Below are positions 8,906 to 17,748 of a DNA stretch of 64,000 nt, in pieces (positions within the stretch are counted from its first letter, which is position 1; each line of letters starts with the position of its first letter). The notes under the pieces are model-generated. The model had not been told where the DNA came from. It searched no databases and saw nothing but the letters and a program-made list of their open reading frames with translations. The position numbers and the translations under genes are program-made. Source of the DNA: CAZKBP01 sp964551015 (lineage in GTDB: Bacteria; Bacteroidota; Bacteroidia; Cytophagales; Microscillaceae); the NCBI GenBank assembly GCA_964551015.1, contig CAZKBP010000009.1:131680-195679 (forward strand), written 5' to 3'.

Positions 8906-10690
8906 ATGAACCTCATACAAAAATTAGGAATTGGACTTTTCACCATCAGCTTGATCACTTTTTTGGTCAGTTTGAGCCTGAGTAAATTCCAATTAACCGA
9001 AGAAGTGCTTAAAGAAAATATTGCTGAGAATAAAATTCCAGCCTTGCAGGCACAGGCTCAGGGAATGCTGGGCAAAGAATATTCCTCTCAATTTAGCTTC
9101 GTGGCTGATTTCAAAGCCGCTCTCAACAATACGAATCAAGCCTTAAAAGATAAATACAGCATCACGGAAGCGGAGTTGGCACAATTGGCTTCTCTCAATC
9201 AAGAGAGCTACCAACTCTCCACGGTGGATGCGGTTTTCCCGACGGGCGATGAGGTCAATGATTTCAAGAATAAAGCCTTAAAAGATTACTCTGGATGGAT
9301 GGAAGGCCGAGAATACGCTTCTGCCGAAGCCATCAAAAATGATCTCTCGGGGCAGGTATCCAATATCAATAATTCCATCGCAGATAATAAAGGTTTTGCT
9401 TCTTATGAGGTCAAAAATTTACTTTTTCCAATAACTAAGGACTCGAGCGCAGGCATTATCGTACAACAGAGTGGTTTTCTGTTTGTCCTCATTTTCGTGG
9501 TGGGAGTCATCGGGGCACTGATGTATATTTTGCCCAAGGTAGAAACCGACGGCCCTCCCGGCATCAAGAACAACCATATTTTCCACAGCGGAATCAACAA
9601 CCGAGGTCTTATCGGGATCATCATGGGTATTTTTCTCATTAGCTTCTATGTATTTCTGTATTGGTACGCCGAGTACATCACGAATTGGGTCATCTTGGTA
9701 GACCCCGTGAGCAAGGCTATCAGTGGGAATGAAGCGAGCCAGTGGTTCTTATATGGATTTTTGTACACACTTTGCATCTTGGTCATGGGAATCCGAATGA
9801 TGATTAAGTACCGCCACAGTACTTATCAGATAGTTCGTACGGCTTCGGTGATGTTTTTCCAAACGGCTTTTGCCTTCTTGATTCCTGAGATATTGGTACG
9901 CTTGAACCAGCCTTACATGGATTTTAAAAATATCTGGCCTTTGGATTATGATTTCTTCTATGGTTATCAATTAGATACTTTCATGTCCAGTGGAGCGATT
10001 GGTACTTTTATGTTGGTGTGGGGCGTGGCCTTGATTATCATCGGGGTTCCAGTTTTCACATTCTTCTACGGTAAAAGATGGTATTGCTCTTGGGTTTGTG
10101 GTTGTGGTGGTTTGGCCGAGACTTTGGGCGATCCTTACCGCCAATTGTCAGATAAGTCCTTGGGAGCTTGGAAGATCGAGAGATACTTGATTCACAGCGT
10201 ATTGGTTTTTGCCGTGATGATGACGGGGCTGACCTTATACACGTATTTTAGTGGTTCTTCTTCGGTACTAGGTTTGAGTACTTACTCGGTGCAAAAGTCT
10301 TATGGCTTTTTGATCGGAGCGGGCTTTGCGGGCGTAGTCGGAACAGGTTTTTATCCTCTTATGGGAAATCGCGTTTGGTGCCGTTTTGGTTGTCCTTTGG
10401 CGGCTTATTTGGGTCTGGTACAGCGTTTTCGTTCTCGCTTTCGCATCACCACGAATGGCGGCCAGTGTATCTCCTGTGGTAATTGCTCTACTTATTGTGA
10501 GATGGGGATTGATGTGCGTTGGTACGCGCAAAGAGGTCAAAATATTGTACGCTCTTCCTGTGTGGGCTGTGGCATTTGCTCGGCGGTTTGCCCGCGAGGG
10601 GTACTCAATTTAGAGAATGGCCCCACGCAGGGAAGAATCAACTCCAATCCGATTTTATTGGGAAATGACGGGGTGAAAGTACAGGCTTAG
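8906..10690 (+). CDS. NapH/NosR-like membrane 4Fe-4S protein
   Basis: Integral membrane iron-sulfur protein of 594 aa. One N-terminal helix is followed by an extracytoplasmic domain of about 160 residues (about 30-185), then about seven further helices. Cys motifs typical of NapH, NosR or CcoG-type proteins are present: CSWVCGCG at C394, C398 and C400, CRFGCP, and two ferredoxin clusters, CISCGNCSTYC from C521 and CVGCGICSAVC from C552. Such proteins pass electrons across or along the inner membrane. Fused N-terminal periplasmic domains also occur in NosR, but no FMN-binding motif is evident here and no nos, nap or cco genes are nearby. The adjacent flavoprotein and DUF1223 lipoprotein are the likely partners (inference). 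A hairpin with a T-run follows at 10704-10740. Confidence 0.82.
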   Translation: MNLIQKLGIGLFTISLITFLVSLSLSKFQLTEEVLKENIAENKIPALQAQAQGMLGKEYSSQFSFVADFKAALNNTNQALKDKYSITEAELAQLASLNQESYQLSTVDAVFPTGDEVNDFKNKALKDYSGWMEGREYASAEAIKNDLSGQVSNINNSIADNKGFASYEVKNLLFPITKDSSAGIIVQQSGFLFVLIFVVGVIGALMYILPKVETDGPPGIKNNHIFHSGINNRGLIGIIMGIFLISFYVFLYWYAEYITNWVILVDPVSKAISGNEASQWFLYGFLYTLCILVMGIRMMIKYRHSTYQIVRTASVMFFQTAFAFLIPEILVRLNQPYMDFKNIWPLDYDFFYGYQLDTFMSSGAIGTFMLVWGVALIIIGVPVFTFFYGKRWYCSWVCGCGGLAETLGDPYRQLSDKSLGAWKIERYLIHSVLVFAVMMTGLTLYTYFSGSSSVLGLSTYSVQKSYGFLIGAGFAGVVGTGFYPLMGNRVWCRFGCPLAAYLGLVQRFRSRFRITTNGGQCISCGNCSTYCEMGIDVRWYAQRGQNIVRSSCVGCGICSAVCPRGVLNLENGPTQGRINSNPILLGNDGVKVQA

Positions 10691-10703
10691 CAAAAAAACT
10701 TCT

Positions 10704-10740
10704 AACTTGCGTCGTCAAATTAATCTCTGTGGCGCAAGTT
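10704..10740 (+). terminator. Intrinsic terminator after the iron-sulfur protein gene
   Basis: AACTTGCG and CGCAAGTT form an 8-bp stem with a 21-nt loop, preceded by an A-run and followed by TTT. It separates the redox genes from the glycosyltransferase run and lies only 11 bp before the next start codon. Confidence 0.6.
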
Positions 10741-10751
10741 TTTCTATTTAT

Positions 10752-11453
10752 ATGTCAAAAAAAATCGAGCAGGATATCGTCGTGATCATCCCTGCTTACA
10801 ACGAAGAAAAGTCAGTAGGAAGGGTCATTCAAGATATTCCACGGGCAGGAATCAGAGAAATCATCGTGGTCAATAACAATTCCCGCGACCAAACCGCCGA
10901 GGTCGCACGTAAAGCGGGAGCCACCGTACTCGATGAACTCAGGCAGGGCTATGGCTATGCTTGTCTGAAAGGAATTGATTACCTAAAAACCCTAAGTCCA
11001 GCCCCGGAGATCGTGGTTTTTATCGATGCAGATTATTCAGATTATCCTGAGGAAATGCCTCATATCGTGCGCCCGATCTTAGAGGAGGGCATGGATATGG
11101 TTATTGGCTCGAGAGCTTTGGGTCAACGCGAAAAAGGAGCACTTTTGCCTCAGCAAGTATTTGGGAATTGGCTCGCTACCACGCTGATTCATTGGCTACA
11201 CGGGGTTTCTTACACAGATTTGGGGCCTTTTAGGGCCATTCGCTATGAGAAGTTGATAGAAATTAATATGAAAGATCGCACTTACGGTTGGACGGTAGAA
11301 ATGCAATTAAAAGCCGCCAAGCACCACCTCAAAACCTGTGAAGTAGTGGTTAACTATCGCAAAAGGATTGGGGTTTCTAAGGTAGCAGGCACGGTCAAAG
11401 GCACAGTATTGGCTGGCTACAAAATTATCACGACGATCTTCAAATATTTGTAA
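10752..11453 (+). CDS. Glycosyltransferase family 2, dolichol-phosphate mannosyltransferase-like
   Basis: Cytoplasmic GT-A enzyme of 233 aa that probably transfers a hexose from a nucleotide sugar to a polyprenyl phosphate or similar lipid. The N-terminus has VVIIPAYNEEKSVGRV, and the metal-binding motif is VFIDADYSDYPEEMP. There is no C-terminal membrane domain, as in short DPM1-like enzymes. The start at 10752 (MSKKIEQDIVVI) is preferred to the one at 10707, because the first 15 residues of the longer form lie over the terminator hairpin. Twelve bp separate it from the next glycosyltransferase, so the three enzymes at 10752-14322 look like one operon that charges a lipid carrier and then uses it. 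Confidence 0.85.
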   Translation: MSKKIEQDIVVIIPAYNEEKSVGRVIQDIPRAGIREIIVVNNNSRDQTAEVARKAGATVLDELRQGYGYACLKGIDYLKTLSPAPEIVVFIDADYSDYPEEMPHIVRPILEEGMDMVIGSRALGQREKGALLPQQVFGNWLATTLIHWLHGVSYTDLGPFRAIRYEKLIEINMKDRTYGWTVEMQLKAAKHHLKTCEVVVNYRKRIGVSKVAGTVKGTVLAGYKIITTIFKYL

Positions 11454-11464
11454 ATAGATCAAAG

Positions 11465-12952
11465 ATGGCTTGGGTCATACTTTTTATATACGGTACGTTT
11501 ATTCTTTTTATTTTTAGCTACAGCTTGGTGCAACTGCATCTGGTTTTTCTTTTTTGGAAATCTAAGAAAACTGGATTTGCTCGCCGCCTTCCCGATGTCA
11601 AAGCTGATTCCCTTCCCAAAGTTACGGTGCAGCTACCCATTTATAACGAGCGTTATGTCGTAGAACGCTTGATTGATGCCGTAGCTCGTTTTGATTATCC
11701 TCGGGATTTACTAGAAATTCAGATTCTAGATGATTCCAATGACGAAACCGTAGCACTCATCGCACAAAAGGTAAAAGAATGGCAAGCCCAAGGGCTTGAT
11801 ATCCAGCATATTCGCAGACCAGCTCGTACTGGCTTCAAGGCGGGTGCTTTGGCCTATGGACTCGAGCTGGCTCAGGGAGAACTCATCGCAATCTTTGACG
11901 CTGATTTTTTGCCTTATCCTGATTTCCTCAAAGAAACCGTTCCTGCTTTCCAAGACGAAAAAATTGGCGTGGTACAAACCCGTTGGCGACATCTCAATGA
12001 GGACTATTCTCTGCTGACGCGTTTACAGGCTTTTACTTTGAATGCACATTTTAACATAGAACAAACTGGCCGAAATCAGGGAGATCATTTTATCAATTTT
12101 AATGGTACAGCCGGAGTTTGGCGAAAAAAATGCATCGAGGAAGCCGGTGGCTGGCAATCTGATACCTTGACCGAAGATCTGGATTTGAGCTATCGTGCTC
12201 AGTTGATTGGCTGGAAATTCAAATATCTGGGGCACGTGGGCACACCCGCGGAGCTTCCCGTGGCTATGAATGCCATGAAAACTCAGCAATTTCGCTGGAC
12301 CAAGGGAGCCGCCGAATGCACCCGCAAAAATTTAGGCAAAGTCTGGCGATGCAAAGGACTCAAATGGACCACCAAAACCCACGCTTTATTCCACCTGATG
12401 AACAGTGCCGTTTTTCTCTGTGTGGCGGTGATTTCTATCCTGAGTATTCCCTTACTTTGGGTCAAGGCGAGCTTTCCTGAATTGAAATTATTCTTTCAGT
12501 TGGGTTCTATTTTCTTGGTGAGCATGGTCTTCTTGTGTATTTACTACTGGGCTTCTTATCGGGAAGATTCTCCTCCACGATCTTTCTTATTTCTGCGATT
12601 TTTGGGCAAATTCTTTCTTTTCTTGGCGGTATCTATGGGCTTTTCTTTGCACAATGCCATTGCGGTATTCGAGGGCTATATCGGGCGCAAAACTCCTTTT
12701 ATTCGCACGCCCAAGTTTAATGTTTCCCGAAAAAAAGAGTCTTGGCATCGCAATCAATATTTAATTAAAAGATTAAATCCTCTCACTTGGATTGAGGGAA
12801 TATTGATGCTTTATTTCTTAGGAGGGGTTTATTTAGCTTTTCATTATTGGGACTTTGGGCTGCTGCCTTTCCATCTCTTGCTGAGCTTTGGTTTCGGTTA
12901 TATTTTCTTCTATACGCTCCGCCATTCTCGTGTAGGAATTCAAAAAACATGA
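11465..12952 (+). CDS. Processive-type membrane glycosyltransferase family 2
   Basis: Membrane GT2 enzyme of 495 aa, similar to cellulose-synthase-like or glucomannan-synthase-like transferases. It has an N-terminal helix, then a GT-A domain with VQLPIYNER, DDSNDET, FDADF, TEDLDLSYR and QQFRW, that is the full D, D, D, QxxRW set of processive GT2 enzymes. Several C-terminal helices follow, including VAVISILSIPLLWV and FFLFLAVSMGFSL. It could make a polysaccharide or a glycolipid head group; the product cannot be read from sequence. Its stop codon overlaps the start of the next gene by four bases (ATGA), which indicates translational coupling. Confidence 0.85.
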   Translation: MAWVILFIYGTFILFIFSYSLVQLHLVFLFWKSKKTGFARRLPDVKADSLPKVTVQLPIYNERYVVERLIDAVARFDYPRDLLEIQILDDSNDETVALIAQKVKEWQAQGLDIQHIRRPARTGFKAGALAYGLELAQGELIAIFDADFLPYPDFLKETVPAFQDEKIGVVQTRWRHLNEDYSLLTRLQAFTLNAHFNIEQTGRNQGDHFINFNGTAGVWRKKCIEEAGGWQSDTLTEDLDLSYRAQLIGWKFKYLGHVGTPAELPVAMNAMKTQQFRWTKGAAECTRKNLGKVWRCKGLKWTTKTHALFHLMNSAVFLCVAVISILSIPLLWVKASFPELKLFFQLGSIFLVSMVFLCIYYWASYREDSPPRSFLFLRFLGKFFLFLAVSMGFSLHNAIAVFEGYIGRKTPFIRTPKFNVSRKKESWHRNQYLIKRLNPLTWIEGILMLYFLGGVYLAFHYWDFGLLPFHLLLSFGFGYIFFYTLRHSRVGIQKT

Positions 12953-14322
12953 AGCAGTCCCGTGTTTTATCGACCTGGCTTCTTCCGGTGAGTGTTGCCA
13001 TTTCCACAGGTCTGTATCTCTATCTGACTTACTTCGTAGCTCGTTCGGATTTTTGGGTGCTACTTTTCTGTTTTGCTCTGCTTTTTGGAGTTTATACGCT
13101 CATTCTGGCAAAATATGTCTTTGGTCAAAGTCCTTTATCTGGGCATACCCTTTATCTTCTTTTAGGTGCGGCCTTGCTATTTCGGCTGGTGCAGTGGGGA
13201 GCTTGGCCGGTGCTTTCCGATGATTTTTATCGCTTTTATTGGGATGGAAAACTACTGGTTCAAGGATACAATCCTTATTTACACTTGCCTCGGGTCTTGC
13301 AGGAAGCCAAACAGGCCCAAAATCTCGGTTTGAGCAAGCTTTTATTTGAGCAATTGAATTCCCCCGATTATTATACGGTTTATCCTCCTGTGAATCAGCT
13401 ATTTTTTGCCTTAGCCGCTGGGATTTCGCCAAAGAGTTTGTGGGGAGGCGTTATTGTGATGCGCACGTTGATTTTATTAGCAGAGGTCTTGAGCTTGTTT
13501 TTTTTGAAGCAACTTTTGCGAAGATGGAATCTACCTACCCAACGGGTATTGATTTACGCCTGGAATCCCTTGGTGATTCTGGAGCTGACGGGAAATTTGC
13601 ATTTCGAGGCCGTGGTGATTTGTTTTTTCCTAGTCGCGATTTACTGCTTGGAAGTATTTAAGCAGTGGACTTCCCTCCTACTAGCGGCACTGTTTTATGC
13701 CTTGGCGATTAGCACCAAGCTGATTCCGATTATTTTCCTGCCCTTTTTTCTGAGAAAATTGGGCTGGCAAAAAGCGATTATTTTGTATGTGGGCATAGGA
13801 ATTTTCACCTTTCTTACTTTTCTGCCTTTCCTCAGTCAGGCACTCCTTGAGAATATTTTTTCCAGTATTAATCTGTATTTTCAAAAATTTGAATTCAATG
13901 CCAGTATCTATTACCTCGTTCGCTGGGTGGGCTGGCAAATCTATGGCTACAATATTATCTTGGCCGCTGGCCCTCTGCTCTCAATACTTACTTTGTCAGC
14001 GGTTTTATTATTGGCGTTCCTGAGAAGGCCCCAAGGAGGTGCGGACTTTTTACAAGGTCTATTATTCGGTCTGAGTATTTATTATTTTCTAGCCACTACG
14101 GTACATCCTTGGTACATTTGTACGCTCGTGATGCTGAGTGTTTTTAGTCCTTATCGATACGCGATACTATGGTCTGGTTTGGTAATTCTGAGCTACGCGA
14201 CTTATCAGGATGAAAGCTATACTGAGAATCTGTATCTGGTCGGATTGGAGTATTTTTGTGTATTTGGATATTTAGTTTTTGAGATGGTTCGGTCGGGTTT
14301 TTCCAGATTAAAAATTAATTAG
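12949..14322 (+). CDS. Polytopic glycosyltransferase, GT87/mannosyltransferase-like
   Basis: Integral membrane protein of 457 aa with about ten hydrophobic helices and the GT-C style motif DDFYRFYWDGKLLVQGYNPY early in the protein (about residues 90-110). GT-C enzymes use polyprenyl-phosphate sugars as donors on the outer face of the inner membrane. That fits the polyprenyl-phosphate synthase candidate at the head of the run. The start at 12949 is chosen because it overlaps the upstream stop as ATGA; a start 102 bp upstream would lie inside the preceding gene. The acceptor is unknown. The gene converges with batD, 24 bp away, with no clear terminator between. Confidence 0.8.
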   Translation: MKQSRVLSTWLLPVSVAISTGLYLYLTYFVARSDFWVLLFCFALLFGVYTLILAKYVFGQSPLSGHTLYLLLGAALLFRLVQWGAWPVLSDDFYRFYWDGKLLVQGYNPYLHLPRVLQEAKQAQNLGLSKLLFEQLNSPDYYTVYPPVNQLFFALAAGISPKSLWGGVIVMRTLILLAEVLSLFFLKQLLRRWNLPTQRVLIYAWNPLVILELTGNLHFEAVVICFFLVAIYCLEVFKQWTSLLLAALFYALAISTKLIPIIFLPFFLRKLGWQKAIILYVGIGIFTFLTFLPFLSQALLENIFSSINLYFQKFEFNASIYYLVRWVGWQIYGYNIILAAGPLLSILTLSAVLLLAFLRRPQGGADFLQGLLFGLSIYYFLATTVHPWYICTLVMLSVFSPYRYAILWSGLVILSYATYQDESYTENLYLVGLEYFCVFGYLVFEMVRSGFSRLKIN

Positions 14323-14346
14323 TTCTCTCTGCGGGTTCACTCCTTT

Positions 14347-15789
14347 TTATCTTCGATACATCAGGATCGCAGTACTTACTAACAGGGCGAAGATCAAAAT
14401 TTCTACGATTAATTGTACCCATTCCTTAATCGTGAGTATGCCAGTACGACGGTCTGCGTTTTCCATTTGTTGATAGAAATCTCCGTAGTTGGAGGAGATT
14501 TCCGCATTGCGGAGGCTCTCTCCCGCTATGGTTATCTCACGTCTGGGGCGCAAGGTATCGTATACTTGCCTTTGTGGGTCAAAAAAAATCCACTCGAAGC
14601 AATGTTGAAGGCCATACGCTCCTGACTCCTTTGGTACCATCTGGAAAGCAAAATCTTTGCGTCCCGTCACTTGGCTGCTTTCTCTTTTGATATATTGCTG
14701 GCTATAAGGCGGATAAATATCAAATGCTTGCTGCGCCTGTATCTTGGGGCTTTGAATCGCCGAGATATTGCCGCGCCCGATGATTCTAAAATTATAGGTA
14801 AAGCTTTCTCCAGTTTCTATGGTTTTGGGAGGTGCTTTTTCTTGGAGATAATAATTGCCTACGGCTACCTTATCACGGAGCGGATGGGGAGGTAATTCTT
14901 TCACTCGGACTACTTCGGTGTTGCTGTAGAAAGTTTTGAAAGAAGCCGCTGATTCATCTCCAAACTCATTTGGGTTCTCGGCATTGGCCTCTATCTTATT
15001 CTTGATGAGCATCTCGAGTTGTACTCGGGGTATTTGTATTAATTCACTATTCAGGGGGAAAAATGTAGCTTCATAGAAAATGTATTGGTCATAATATTTG
15101 CCATTAATCTCCAAGCGAACTGGATCTTTCATACGAGTGAGTTCAAAATTTTCTTCCCAGCAATTGGAGGGCTTGATTTGCTTAGAAATATCTTCTACCT
15201 GTTGCCCCATATTGGCTGGGAACTTCATCGGAGCTTGATTTTCCAGAGATACATAAAAAGCAATCATAACATGAAATCCTTCCCCCACATAGACCTCGTC
15301 TTTATCCACGAAAATATCAATGAAGGCATCTTCTTTCAATTCTTGGAACTTCCGTTCTTCATCCGCATCGAATAAATCTTGAAAGCTAAATTCCACTAAA
15401 TCTCCTTTGTTCTCGTCTCGCGGCCCCACCTCTACGGTAGCCCCAGGAAAATTGACTTCCTGTCCATTGACACGCATACTAAAAGACGGTATCCGGTAAG
15501 TACCTTCCTGATTGGGATAGTAAATCTGATTACGACTGTAGGTATTGACCACCTTGCCGTTCAGGTTAAGGGTAGAAGTGGCACTAGAAACGTTGATTTT
15601 TCGGAAGCCCTTTAGTGCCGGGAAAGCACTAATTTCTACAATTTTTTGCCCTGGTGCTTCCACCGAGATGGTGAAAGGCTCATTCAGTGCCATTCGAGTA
15701 TGGCTGATATTGATAGAAATTTCTTGGGCTAACGAGGCTTCATTCAATAGTAATACTATCAAAACAAATAGCATTATTACCTTGTTCAT
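14347..15789 (-). CDS. batD: BatD family protein (aerotolerance)
   Basis: Protein of 480 aa with a signal peptide (VIMLFVLIVLLLNEASLAQ), a long beta-rich periplasmic part and one C-terminal helix (VQLIVEILIFALLVSTAILMY) ending in YRR. This is the layout of BatD (DUF11-like repeats plus a C-terminal anchor), part of the Bat aerotolerance apparatus of Bacteroidota, usually encoded with BatA, BatB, BatC, BatE and a MoxR ATPase. None of those partners is adjacent, so this is a solitary copy. The start at 15789 (MNKVIMLF) is chosen over 15882 because it opens directly into the signal peptide. The upstream gene is divergent. Confidence 0.78.
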   Translation of the reverse strand: MNKVIMLFVLIVLLLNEASLAQEISINISHTRMALNEPFTISVEAPGQKIVEISAFPALKGFRKINVSSATSTLNLNGKVVNTYSRNQIYYPNQEGTYRIPSFSMRVNGQEVNFPGATVEVGPRDENKGDLVEFSFQDLFDADEERKFQELKEDAFIDIFVDKDEVYVGEGFHVMIAFYVSLENQAPMKFPANMGQQVEDISKQIKPSNCWEENFELTRMKDPVRLEINGKYYDQYIFYEATFFPLNSELIQIPRVQLEMLIKNKIEANAENPNEFGDESAASFKTFYSNTEVVRVKELPPHPLRDKVAVGNYYLQEKAPPKTIETGESFTYNFRIIGRGNISAIQSPKIQAQQAFDIYPPYSQQYIKRESSQVTGRKDFAFQMVPKESGAYGLQHCFEWIFFDPQRQVYDTLRPRREITIAGESLRNAEISSNYGDFYQQMENADRRTGILTIKEWVQLIVEILIFALLVSTAILMYRR

Positions 15790-15822
15790 AAAGCAAAACT
15801 TCAAAAAAAAGGGAGCTATTTC

Positions 15823-15853
15823 TTTGAAATAATCCAAGTAAATATTAGATTTG
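15823..15853 (+). promoter_or_regulatory. Promoter of Bacteroidota type for the 62-aa gene
   Basis: TTTG at 15823-15826, 19 bp, then TAGATTTG at 15846-15853: a full match to the TTTG / TAnnTTTG primary promoter of the phylum. Transcription would start near 15860, about 80 nt before the ATG at 15939. Confidence 0.6.
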
Positions 15854-15938
15854 TATAAAACAATTAAAGACAGCTTTTTCATCCCCAGTGGATGCGTTTT
15901 TTATAGTAGTCAGTTTAACAAACCAAAAATTAATTTTT

Positions 15939-16127
15939 ATGCTGGAATACGTTAAAACGATTCTACAGAAGGTTAGTTTTGATTTGAGGCTTTTTGAAAA
16001 AGAGCTACGCAAATCCATTCTACACTACCTCAAACCTAACGAAGTTAACTCACTTAAACAATGGTGCTACGAAAAATACTATCATTCTGAGGAGTTCACT
16101 TCCATTCTAGATGAATGCTTTGATTGA
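15939..16127 (+). CDS. Conserved 62-aa protein of unknown function
   Basis: Short protein starting MLEYVKTILQKVSFDLRLFEKEL and ending with two Cys near the C-terminus (KQWCYEKYY and DECFD). I recognise this as a small protein seen across Bacteroidota with the same VSFD-LFEKEL start and W-C-Y centre, but no function is known to me. It is probably cytoplasmic and helical; there is no signal peptide or membrane helix. A good promoter at 15823-15853 supports expression. An upstream in-frame ATG at 15888 is less likely, as family members start at MLEYVK. It converges with queG, 20 bp away. Confidence 0.7.
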   Translation: MLEYVKTILQKVSFDLRLFEKELRKSILHYLKPNEVNSLKQWCYEKYYHSEEFTSILDECFD

Positions 16128-16147
16128 GTTTCCTCGCTGATAGATTT

Positions 16148-17086
16148 TTAATCTGAGGGCTGAGCGACAAATTGAATATTTCTTCGCAAGCCCTCTAATT
16201 TGGTTCGTTTTACGGCTGATTTCTTAAACATTTCTCTGAATACCTCTTCGGTAATCTCTTCCCAATCTTTTTTCTTCATTTCTTTCAAACGTGCGTGTGG
16301 CTCAAAAGCAGGCTCTTGGTGGGGCTTCGCAAAACGATTCCAAGGGCAAACATCTTGGCAAATGTCGCAGCCAAAAATCCAATCTTCAAATTGCCCTTTT
16401 ACTTCCTGAGGAATAGCATCTTTTAGCTCGATGGTAAAATAAGAAATACATTTGCTCCCATCTACCACGTAGGGTTCTACGATCGCATCCGTGGGGCAAG
16501 CATCTAGACAACGGGTACACGTACCACAAAAATCTCCCATTGGCTGGTCATAGACCAACTCAACATCCAAAATCAATTCGGCGATGAAGAAAAAACTTCC
16601 CATTTGGCGGTTGAGCAGATTGCTATGTTTTCCCACCCAGCCTAAGCCACTTTTGGCCGCCCAGACTTTATCCATCACGGGGGCAGAATCTACAAAAGCT
16701 CTGCCTCCAATCTCTCCGATTTCTTCTCGCAGAGATTGCATCAAAGTCTTTAGTTTGTCTTTGATGACAAAATGATAATCCTTGCCGTAAGCGTATTTAG
16801 AAATTTTGTAGTTATGCTCCTGATTGATTTCTTCTTTGGGGTAATAATTCAGCAAAAGAGAGACTACCGAACGGGCACCCTCCACGAGCTTTCTGGGGTC
16901 TAGCCTTTTGTCAAAATGGTTTGCCATATAGCCCATTTGCCCTTGGTAATTTTGCTTGAGCCAAGCTTCTAAGCGAGGAGCTTCTTCTTCCAAGAATTCC
17001 GCTTTGGAAATACCACAGTAATCAAAGCCGAGTTCTTTGGCTTTTTCTTTAATCAAGCGGGTGTGTAGATGTGCTGAAGTAGGCAT
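16148..17086 (-). CDS. queG: Epoxyqueuosine reductase QueG
   Basis: Cobalamin-dependent iron-sulfur enzyme of 312 aa that reduces epoxyqueuosine to queuosine in tRNA, the last step of the pathway. The N-terminus has KAKELGFDYCGISKA; the core has AVMDKVWAAKSGLGWVGKH-like family sequence (VDSAPVMDKVWAAKSG). Two 4Fe-4S clusters are bound by CGTCTRCLDACP and CDICQDVCPWN. The protein is of the short form without the C-terminal HEAT-like extension. It lies 110 bp after nuoJ on the same strand; a link between them is not expected from function. Confidence 0.92.
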   Translation of the reverse strand: MPTSAHLHTRLIKEKAKELGFDYCGISKAEFLEEEAPRLEAWLKQNYQGQMGYMANHFDKRLDPRKLVEGARSVVSLLLNYYPKEEINQEHNYKISKYAYGKDYHFVIKDKLKTLMQSLREEIGEIGGRAFVDSAPVMDKVWAAKSGLGWVGKHSNLLNRQMGSFFFIAELILDVELVYDQPMGDFCGTCTRCLDACPTDAIVEPYVVDGSKCISYFTIELKDAIPQEVKGQFEDWIFGCDICQDVCPWNRFAKPHQEPAFEPHARLKEMKKKDWEEITEEVFREMFKKSAVKRTKLEGLRRNIQFVAQPSD

Positions 17087-17196
17087 CTGCGTTCGGGATT
17101 ACAAGTTGCGGGTCTTACCCGTGTTTGATGATTTGATTGTGCTTACCTTAACTTGATGAAGGTGAAATAGGTTCGCAGCAAACTAACAAGCTGTAT

Positions 17197-17748
17197 TCAG
17201 TCTTTCTGTTTGGCGGCTACCAAAGAAGCACCTACTAAGGCTACCAATAATAGGATCGCGATGATCTCGAAGGGAACGATGTAATCTGTCATCAAACCTA
17301 CTCCCAGGGTGGGGATCGTGGTATCTTGGACTAATTGCTCTTGGCTTTGCGCTTCTAATATCCAAGGTCGATTTGCAAAGTCAGCTTTCTGAATCGCTCT
17401 GATGAAAATAGCCAATAAGGTAGCACCGAGCAAAACTCCCCAGAAAATATTTTTCCAACCAGACTGAGGCTGCAGAGGACTTACTTTCAGACGTTCTTTG
17501 GTACTCGGGGAAGGATTGGTGAGCATAACACCAAACAACAAAATCACCAAAATACCTCCTACATAAACTACAATTTGGGTAATTGCTAGAAAATCAGCCC
17601 CCAGAAAAACATAAAGCGCAGAAATTCCCAAGAGCGTGGCTAATAGAAAAAAAGCAGAATAAAGCACATTTTTGCTTAGCCACAGCATAAAAGAAGCACC
17701 CGAAACAAGCGCAACGAATAGATAAAAGACGATAAGAGTCAGGTTCAT
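17197..17748 (-). CDS. nuoJ: NADH-quinone oxidoreductase subunit J
   Basis: Membrane subunit of respiratory complex I, 183 aa, with five hydrophobic helices, including LIVFYLFVALVSGASFML, YSAFFLLATLLGISALYVFL and AITQIVVYVGGILVILLFGVML, the last being the family hallmark. It helps form the proton-pumping arm with NuoA, K, H and N. The start codon directly abuts the nuoI stop codon (17749), so the two are translationally coupled. nuoK, which normally follows, is missing: queG comes next. The rest of the operon must lie elsewhere. Confidence 0.92.
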   Translation of the reverse strand: MNLTLIVFYLFVALVSGASFMLWLSKNVLYSAFFLLATLLGISALYVFLGADFLAITQIVVYVGGILVILLFGVMLTNPSPSTKERLKVSPLQPQSGWKNIFWGVLLGATLLAIFIRAIQKADFANRPWILEAQSQEQLVQDTTIPTLGVGLMTDYIVPFEIIAILLLVALVGASLVAAKQKD

